From contig JAGVVL010000009.1 of assembly GCA_018287875.1 (NCBI GenBank), forward strand, positions 2,852,001 to 2,916,000: a stretch of 64,000 bases of DNA, in the 5' to 3' direction. Within the stretch, counting starts at the first letter, position 1; each line of letters starts with the position of its first letter. The stretch comes from Nigrospora sphaerica (taxonomy: Eukaryota > Ascomycota > Sordariomycetes > Amphisphaeriales > Apiosporaceae). The notes below the pieces were generated by a model. That model saw nothing but the letters and a program-made list of their open reading frames with translations, had not been told where the DNA came from and ran no database searches. Shown in pieces: positions 57,320-64,000 of the stretch. The position numbers and the translations under genes are program-made.

Positions 57320-59373
57320 GCTTCCTATCTCGTTTTTCCCCCTCTGCCCCCCCTTCTCTCTCTTTCCTTGATTCCACCTTGGCCAAAGCCCGCCAGTCAT
57401 TTGCCCAGGTGCGGCATCCCGCCTCCCCTCCCTGGATCATGACCCCACTTCGGACCCGTTTCCAGAAACAGGCCTGCTCGATTTACCTAAGAACGGGTCA
57501 GCAATTCGCCTCCTGATGCCCGGTCCTGACTCTTTCCTAAGGTCCAGGCTTCCGGGGGCCCGCTACATTCTGGAGAAGATCCTGGGCAGGCTGGCCTCTA
57601 AGTGGACTTGGTTGCTTGCCTCTGGGGACCAATTGCTCCGGCCATAGTCGCGACGGGCGACTGACTAGCTCGCTCCTGTGAAGCTGGCAGATAGCCACGG
57701 GGGGCGTGCTGCTTGCCCTTAGGAGGCTCCTTCCTACCTGGCAGGGCAGACAGTGTCACAATCAGAGACCATGGCAACTGGATGGGTACCAACCTTGACA
57801 GGTAGCTCCTTATTTTACGTAGGAGGTGAGCAGTCAATAGGTACCTAGGTCGTCGTCAGCTATGCAGTGCCCAGGTCCCACGGGATGGTGGGTTTTGTCG
57901 TAGCTGCATGCCCATCTCGACGAGCAGTCGGGCATACAGATGCAGGATGGACGGAAGCGCAACGAAAGCAAAGACGGCGGGGAAGTTGAATGGGATCAAG
58001 CCGAGTAAAATTTCATGGGTGGTAACATTATCTGTGTGTACCTAACGTCGTGTACCCTTTGGGACAGGTAGGTACAGGATCCCACCTGTTCCATGGCAGG
58101 ACCACCAACATGGTGGAAACCCATAATACATCCTCTCCGGACGCCTGCTCGACTTGGAAAAAATGAGGGAATGGCGTTGGGTAGGCAGGAAGGTAGATGG
58201 CAGGGCAGTTCCAGGGCCCCTCCAAATCGGACTGCTCGGAATGGATATCAGTGGCCAAAAACCTCGTCGACGTTGGGAAAGTGGTCGTGGCGGGACATCC
58301 AGCATCACATGGGATGCATCCCATGCGCCTTACACGGGCAGGGCCCAGTCGGTACGGGCCAGCAAGTGGTTGGAAGCTTATGCCCTGTTTTACCAATATC
58401 CCCCCCAAAAAGCAGCAGACGGGCTGGGCAGCTTCCAGAGGACCCATCCCATAAACCCGGGCGCGCATCGCCCATCTTGTGGCCATCGGGAATATCGACC
58501 ACCTTTTGAAATTCCCATCCCTCTTTCCGCTTCCCCATCCATCACTACCCATCCCCGTTCTGCCTGTCGTCGGCCCATTTCTCTTCTCACTCCCGCGTCG
58601 CCCTCAGCCGCGTCGCCGCCGCCGCCACTCCCCACACTCGCCCTCGTGCCTCCGGCACCGCCCTTGCGCACCGTCAACTACCAGCTGGAGGTCTCTGCAG
58701 CGTCGCGGCGGCACCGTAAGAACCAGAGGGATACCAGCGTAGCTAGGCTTTGCTCTGTCCATACCTCCGTCCAATGCTTGAGTACTCCCATATGCCATCT
58801 CGACACCCCATCTGGCTGAACTACCGGCCCGTCGGCCTGTTGACCTCTGATTAAAAAGCTCCTACGTCAACACTTCTATCCGCTCGCAGCCCCCTCGGCC
58901 CGGTCGCAACGGGACTGGGCTACCAGTCGTCTTGCCCTACTACATTGCATATCTTGCCTGCTACTCTCTGCCTGCATAACATATAGGTGGGCGACTCGCT
59001 GCCTTGCCTCCCCTACATCCTGCACCGTCTTCCAGGTCAGGCAGGCTTTCAACCCACTCGCCTGCCGCGTGCGGCTTGTTTCCCTTGGACCCGGTCGCCT
59101 CCAGCCCGTCTCTGTGCTACGTGCATCCTACCCATCTTCTTTCACGTACATTATCAATATCGGAGGTTAGGGGTGTCGGGGCCTACCTTAGCTACCTCGA
59201 GGAACTAATTAAGGTAACCTACCTACTTACATTACTTACATTGCCTTTGCTTGCTGGAATCTGCCACCTACATACCCACATCATACTACATTCATCCTTC
59301 CACTACACACCACTGCCGACCCGACCACGACCTGACAGGCCAGGCCAGGCCTGCCGCTGCCGCCGCCGTCAAC
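55620..59373. promoter_or_regulatory. 3.75-kb divergent spacer, RAD50 / WC-2
   Basis: No gene is supported. It should hold the RAD50 promoter at the left and a long WC-2 promoter and leader at the right. It carries a CT microsatellite, an 18-bp palindrome CATGGGATGCATCCCATG at 58308-58325 and many TACCT/AGGTA words at 55771-56010, 56451-56640, 57836-57850 and 59185-59235. Small upstream ATG frames exist in the WC-2 leader. Confidence 0.5.
57250..57317. repeat. CT microsatellite and polypyrimidine tract
   Basis: Nearly pure CT repeat, perfect over 57276-57317, within a pyrimidine-rich stretch that continues to about 57370. It is strongly purine/pyrimidine-asymmetric. Confidence 0.95.
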
Positions 59374-61176
59374 ATGAACCACGGCCCGCCGCCGTCGTCG
59401 GCAAACAACATGTACAGCTTTCCACCACAGCCGCAGATGAACCCAGTAAGCTCATGTTTTTTTTCTTTCCCTTCCTTTGATTCTGCTTTCTTCCATCACT
59501 GCCCCTCCCCTCGTGCGACCTACAGTCGGGTGTTGGCAACAGCGCAGGTGCATCCCTATCTACACACAGTACACCTACACATCCTACCTTACCCACGTCA
59601 CAAACAAGTCATGGCCCCTACCGTCCCATCTCTCCCACTACAGCAGCAACAGCGCAGGCCACCCTAAATTGACCAGCCCCCGACAAACAGCAGCAACAGC
59701 CGAACCCACAGCTCCAGATGGCGCCGTCCGCCAACAACCCCTCCGACATGATGGATATTTTGAACAGCCCCATGTACTCCAATTTCGATGTCACGATGCC
59801 TATGCATCTCGACCTCGACCTCGACATGCAACAGTCCCTGCCATCCGCATTCCCCCCCATCTCGGGCGGTTCCAACCACCAACCGCAGCAGTCGCAGCCG
59901 CAGATGTCGCTGCAGCAACACCAGCAAGTCGCCATGGGCCAGCAAGCCGACATGGACGACAGTTCGGCTTCCGGGTCGACCAACGGCTTCGGCGGCTCCG
60001 CCGCCCAAACGGGTGCGCAAGCTGGCAACAGCACCCTGACCGAATTCACCAAGCGCCGGAACTGGCCGGCCAAGGTGGTCGAGGAGCTCAAGGACTTTTT
60101 GCAGATTCTCGATGCCCATGGTCGCATTAAATACGTGTCGCCGAGCGTGTCGGCCCTTACGGGCTACCAAGCCGAGGATGTTGTGGAGGGTTTCCTTCGG
60201 GATCTTATCCACCCTGACGACGTCGGCACCTTTACGTCCGAGATGAACGAAGCCATCGCTACCGGTAACCCGATGCGCATGTTCTATCGCCTCAAGAAAA
60301 AGGACGGCCAGTTTGCCATTTTTGAGTCGGTTGGCCACGCACACATTGCCTCGGCCAAGTTTGCTCCCAACCCCGATAACCAGACACCCTTTTGCCAGGC
60401 CGTTTTTGTCATGTCAAGGCCCTACCCCACGCGGAACGCGTCTCTGCTGGACTCCTTCCTGGAGCACAAGGTGGAAAACGAGAGGTTACGCAGGCGCATC
60501 GCAGAGCTGCGGCGCGAGGAAGAAGAGGAGGAGGCATCACAAAAAAGCTGGTTGGCGGCCCAGGACGCATCTGACATGACGCCATCTGAGGATATGCAGT
60601 CGGTCGGCACGGCCTTCTTCAACTCGGGCGCCGCCGCCGACTCGGCCGCCATGCCGCCCCCGGAGAAGCCCTCGCATGCCAGCATGTCTCTGACCCGAGA
60701 GAACCTGGAAGGCGCAACGGCGGGAAGCCGCTCGGATTCCATCAAAGACAAGATGGCCCGATTTGAGGGCGCCTCGCATACCGACACTATCGAGATGCTG
60801 ACGGGCTTGAGGTACGTCGAGGGAGAGCGAAGCCGCGGCATCACCACGGGCAACCACAGCCCGACTCTGATCAGGGGCGATGCTGGGATCGCCATTCCGA
60901 TCGATAGGGACCCGAGGACGGGTGAGAAGAAGAAGAAACTCAAGGTGGCCGAGGAATATGTGTGCACCGATTGTGGTAGGTCCCCGGGTTTTTCTATGAG
61001 CACACAGCAGCTGGCTAACGGTTGGTGCAGGCACCCTCGACTCTCCCGAATGGCGGAAGGGTCCCAGCGGTCCCAAGACTCTGTGCAATGCGTGTGGCCT
61101 GCGGTGGGCCAAGAAGGAGAAGAAGAAAAGCAATACGGGTGGAAAGGAGACGCCTGCCGCAGTGGGTGCCGAGTAA
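59374..61176 (+). CDS. wc-2: White collar 2, PAS and GATA zinc-finger light/clock regulator
   Basis: Partner of WC-1 in the white collar complex, nuclear; needed for blue-light responses and the circadian oscillator. My model has exons 59374-59445, 59526-59547, 59677-60975 and 61031-61176, 512 residues, near the 530 of Neurospora. Residues 1-150 are Gln/Ser/Pro-rich. The PAS domain (about 165-280) includes [20 protein letters not shown], then a coiled coil (about 290-320). The GATA finger is Cys461-x2-Cys464-x18-Cys483-x2-Cys486, with intron 3 cutting right after the first CxxC. Exon 2 is a 22-nt microexon (SGVGNSA plus one base). It is supported by phase and by acceptor 59676 giving [12 protein letters not shown], because skipping it would need another acceptor at 59690. 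There is no LOV domain, so this is WC-2 and not WC-1. Confidence 0.93.
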
Positions 61177-62093
61177 CCCAGCTGCGGGCGCCGTTGCGGG
61201 ATGCCTGTCCAGTGATCCGGGTCTTGTCACGGACGGGGGTTTCGGGGCGAAAAGGTTCTATAGACGGGTCCTTTCGGGCTTGGGCGTACAGGGGACACGG
61301 CTGCTTTGGGGGGGGGAGGGTGAAGGGGGCTATTATTTGGCCCAAAAGCCTGGAGTTTGGCGCGCGGCCGTTGGGGTTTGATTCCTACTGCGGACAGACC
61401 GCACTGGTCATGTCTTACGAAGATTTTGGGTTATGAAGATACCTCGCTCAGGATGACCAGGTCGGCGGCAGAGTTTGCCGTTCACCTCTTGGTATCTGGT
61501 GGTTGCGTTGCATTTACATGGGCTCGTACGGCAACAGAGTCGGGCAAAGCTTTTGCTTGTAGAAAAACCTGTCGCCGCGTTGCTTCCACCCAGCCCGGCT
61601 CAGGGTGCGTCGGTTCCGGTCGCTGCCGTGACGGCGATGGATGAGGCCGAGACAACAGTCTGGGCATGTCAGCGTCCTTGGCGGCCGTGGCCCGAATACG
61701 GCGAGTTCGCTGTTATTGTTCTCGGTGTCTAGTTGGGTGCTCCTTGCTGGAGGGCCGGTCGATCCCAGTGTCCGCCAAGGGCTCCCCCGCCCTAGGAGTA
61801 AGTCAACAAGGGAAAGTGGCTGCGCGTCCATCGGACAAGCCTGTTAGGGGAGGTGACTACGCGTCCATCACACAGGTCTTATAGGTCTTCCAAGGGTGCT
61901 CAGTGTCCCTGCCCTGCCCTGGAATCACCACAAGTCGCGATGCCTCTATCCCGCATTGGGGCCGGTGGCTCTCCGATGCCCCCGCAGACGCTTCGGCGTC
62001 GCCTTGCGTGTTATGAGGGATCAGCGCCCAGCTCGCAATCAATTCCCCAATACGCCGTGCTACTTGTTTCACTACTCAGCAAGTCGTCTCTCG
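61177..62093. other. Convergent 3' spacer, WC-2 / DUF7514 gene
   Basis: About 920 bp between two stops; no coding signal seen. Confidence 0.6.
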
Positions 62094-63999
62094 TCAGTGA
62101 TACCTGAACGTCGTCGTCTCTGGGTACTTGCGACCGCTGACCCCAACTACAGGACTCACGCCCCGATCCCGCTCCCGGTATCTCCTTCGGTCTCGTTCAT
62201 CGCTGGTCACAGACCGCCCCGCGTCTCGGCCCAGATCGCGGGGCCGGTCTCTATGGTCCCACGCATGATCTCGGGGCCGGCGTTCGATGTCGGCCGCGCT
62301 ACTCGTCCGTCTGTCGTATAAAGGTCGCTGTAGGTACACCCTCTCCTTGCGGACCTTCCTATCGCGGTCCTCCTCCATCTCGCGTTTAATCTCGCGTTCC
62401 CGCTCGCGCTCGCGCTCCCGCCCTCGCTCGAGTTCTCGCACTTGTTCGCGAGTCAGATCCTTCTCGCGCAGCCTGCGGCTACGACGCTTGGGGGAGGCAT
62501 CCGTATCCGTATCTGAAGCGTACGACTCCTCCGAGTAGACCTTGTGACGGCGGGGGCTCACGTGGCTAGCACGCAAGCGATCACGCTCGCTTCTTGATGA
62601 GCTGGGCCTTTCTGATGACCCCGGAAACATGGCGCTTAACTTTTGGCGAAACCCGCCAAAAGGACTGGAGCCGGCCGAAGGTAAACTCCGACGCCTGTGG
62701 TCATCCTGTCGTATCTCGGAGCGGTGGCGCCGTGGGACCGCCAGCGGCGGCGGTGGCGCATCTGGCGGAAAGACGCGGACCGTGTGTACCGGCCGCACCG
62801 AGGTTGGCGGCCGGGGCCGGCGGCTAGGCAGGCCATCTGAGTCTGAGTCGGACGAGACATCGGAGCGGTGTCTTGGCTGGCTACTGTGGCGGCGGACGGG
62901 CGTGGGACGTCGTGGGGCAGCATGACTCGGCAAGTAATCTGACGACCGAGATGGGTAGTCCGAGAAGCTCTTGCGTCGTTCCTCCCAATGGTCTGGCGAG
63001 CGACTGCCAGAGCTGCTGCGGCGGTGCTTGGAGTGCTGGGCTGAATGCCCGCTGCTACCCCGTCTTCGGTTCGGAGGAATATGATCAAAGGGTATTGGAC
63101 GCTCCCTTTCAAAGTAGTCCATCCCCGGCGCTGTCTGTGGGCCCCGGACGTGGTTGAAGTGGACTCGAGGGTCCTGTGGTGTCGTGGGCTGTGCTGTCGC
63201 TGCAGGTTCAGCCGCGGCGCGGCGCAGCTTCTCAGCACAGCGTCTGTGCCATTCGTCCACCTCGGGGTCGCAAGCGGCAGGGAAGGCTTCCTTGGGAAGA
63301 TCGGGAGGGAAGGGCTCGCCCGTGTCTGGATGCCTGAGGGCCCAGTTGCGCACTGCAAACTGCATGTAGGGGACGTGTTCTTCGGGTCCCAGCAGGATTT
63401 GGAGGCACTCCCAGCGCACAAAGCCCTGCAACGTCAGAGCAGGAATGCAGGGCTCTTCGAAAACGTTGTCAGTCGGTAGCAGAGCGTGCTGAACGCCCAG
63501 AGCAGTCCAGATGTACGAGATGGACTTGTCCGGTGTATGTACAAAGAGCGGGTCGTAGTCGCCACCAACTGCTTTGTAGAAGGCAGCAAGCTTTGTCCGA
63601 TCCAGGTCTGTCTTGTTCTTATCACCTATGTCGGTAATCTACACGGGGAAGGTTAGTACTTTGGCACACGGGTGGAGTGTGGCTAATGCTCCATGCGTGT
63701 GGTGCCACGACGAATCTGTCGGGAGCCTTGCGCAAGAGAAGAGAAGATGGGAGCCGTACAATGTATTTACCGATGGCGCGAAGCAAAGCGCTGAGCAGGT
63801 CTGTGGGCGTTTTATCGGGATTGATAAGATAGCCGTAGTACTGCCGCCCGTCTACAGGCAAGTGCTGTTTCTTGGGTGTCGACTGCGGCGACGGCGAAGG
63901 AGGTTTGGGAGATGGCCCAGCGGGTGGCGCACGTGGTTGAAACCTTGGTTCGGGTTGAGGCTGTGGTTGTGGTTGATATCTTGGTAGGGGTGGAGGTTG
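62094..63999 (-). CDS. DUF7514-type protein with Arg/Glu-rich tail, 5' end cut by window
   Basis: Uncharacterised fungal protein, partial: the 5' end lies beyond 64000. Visible exons are >63999-63760 and 63638-62094, intron 63759-63639, phase 0. The first visible part is Pro/Gln-rich (PQPQPQPEPRFQPRAPP). The domain then runs VDGRQYYGYLINPDKTPTDL, LLRAIGKYI, TKLAAFYKAVGGDYDPLF, ISYIWTALGVQH, and after a short loop QGFVRWECLQILLGPEEHVP with YMQFAVRNWALRHP. I assign this to DUF7514 from memory of the family pattern. The remaining 370 residues are Ser/Arg/Pro-rich and end in an alternating Arg/Glu segment (GRERERERERE, 62385-62450) and an Arg/Asp-rich stretch that looks like an SR- or RD-type nuclear tail. 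No catalytic motif recognised. Confidence 0.8.
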
Positions 64000-64000
64000 T

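Noticed and set aside
58154..58819. 221-codon plus-strand frame upstream of WC-2
   Set aside because: Low-complexity and Pro/Ser-rich at its 3' part; more likely promoter or leader DNA of WC-2.

Overview
The window is nuclear DNA of a filamentous ascomycete (Pezizomycotina, most probably Sordariomycetes). The evidence is compact protein-coding genes split by short introns, mostly 50-100 bp, with GTRNGY donors, CTRAY-like branch points and YAG acceptors. A white-collar-2 photoreceptor partner, a GH55 exo-1,3-glucanase and a homoaconitase (a fungus-type lysine pathway enzyme) point the same way. I see no operon, CRISPR array, rRNA, convincing tRNA, transposon or virus-like gene. Species cannot be fixed from the sequence alone.

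Seventeen protein genes can be supported. 3.6-11.0 kb: a calpain-like protease (+), a class I glutamine amidotransferase (-) and a secreted SurE-type phosphatase (+). 11.0-15.3 kb: empty spacer with simple repeats. 15.3-18.9 kb: a Myb/SANT-like DNA-binding protein (+) facing an Ap4A phosphorylase (-). 18.9-24.4 kb: empty spacer and a long pyrimidine-rich leader. 24.4-27.2 kb: a secreted GH55 exo-beta-1,3-glucanase (+). 27.9-36.4 kb: four minus-strand genes, namely a FIT/Scs3 lipid-droplet protein, homoaconitase LYS4, an Mpv17/PMP22 protein and the ER-Golgi protein YIF1. 37.4-42.4 kb: SRP receptor alpha (+) and an SGNH/GDSL hydrolase (+). 43.6-44.8 kb: a UPF0658 Golgi membrane protein (-). 49.1-55.6 kb: the PP4 regulatory subunit 2 (+) converging on RAD50 (-). 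59.4-61.2 kb: WC-2 (+). 62.1 kb to the right edge: the 3' part of a DUF7514 protein (-), cut by the window end.

Most genes are unrelated housekeeping functions, as is usual in fungal chromosomes. Two groupings may mean something. YIF1 and SRP receptor alpha, both early secretory pathway genes, share a 1-kb divergent promoter. PP4R2 and RAD50, both DNA double-strand-break response genes, are convergent, and RAD50 then shares a 3.75-kb divergent spacer with the light/clock regulator WC-2.

I rebuilt the exon structures by hand from splice signals, reading phase and family motifs. This includes three very small coding exons (16, 22 and 49 nt) that an ORF scan misses. I found no clearly new biological system. 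The best leads are uncharacterised conserved proteins (DUF7514, UPF0658, the His/Gln-rich Myb-like protein), an in-frame retainable intron at the LYS4 N-terminus, and a dense family of TACCTA/TAGGTA/AAGTAC palindromic words restricted to the intergenic DNA.
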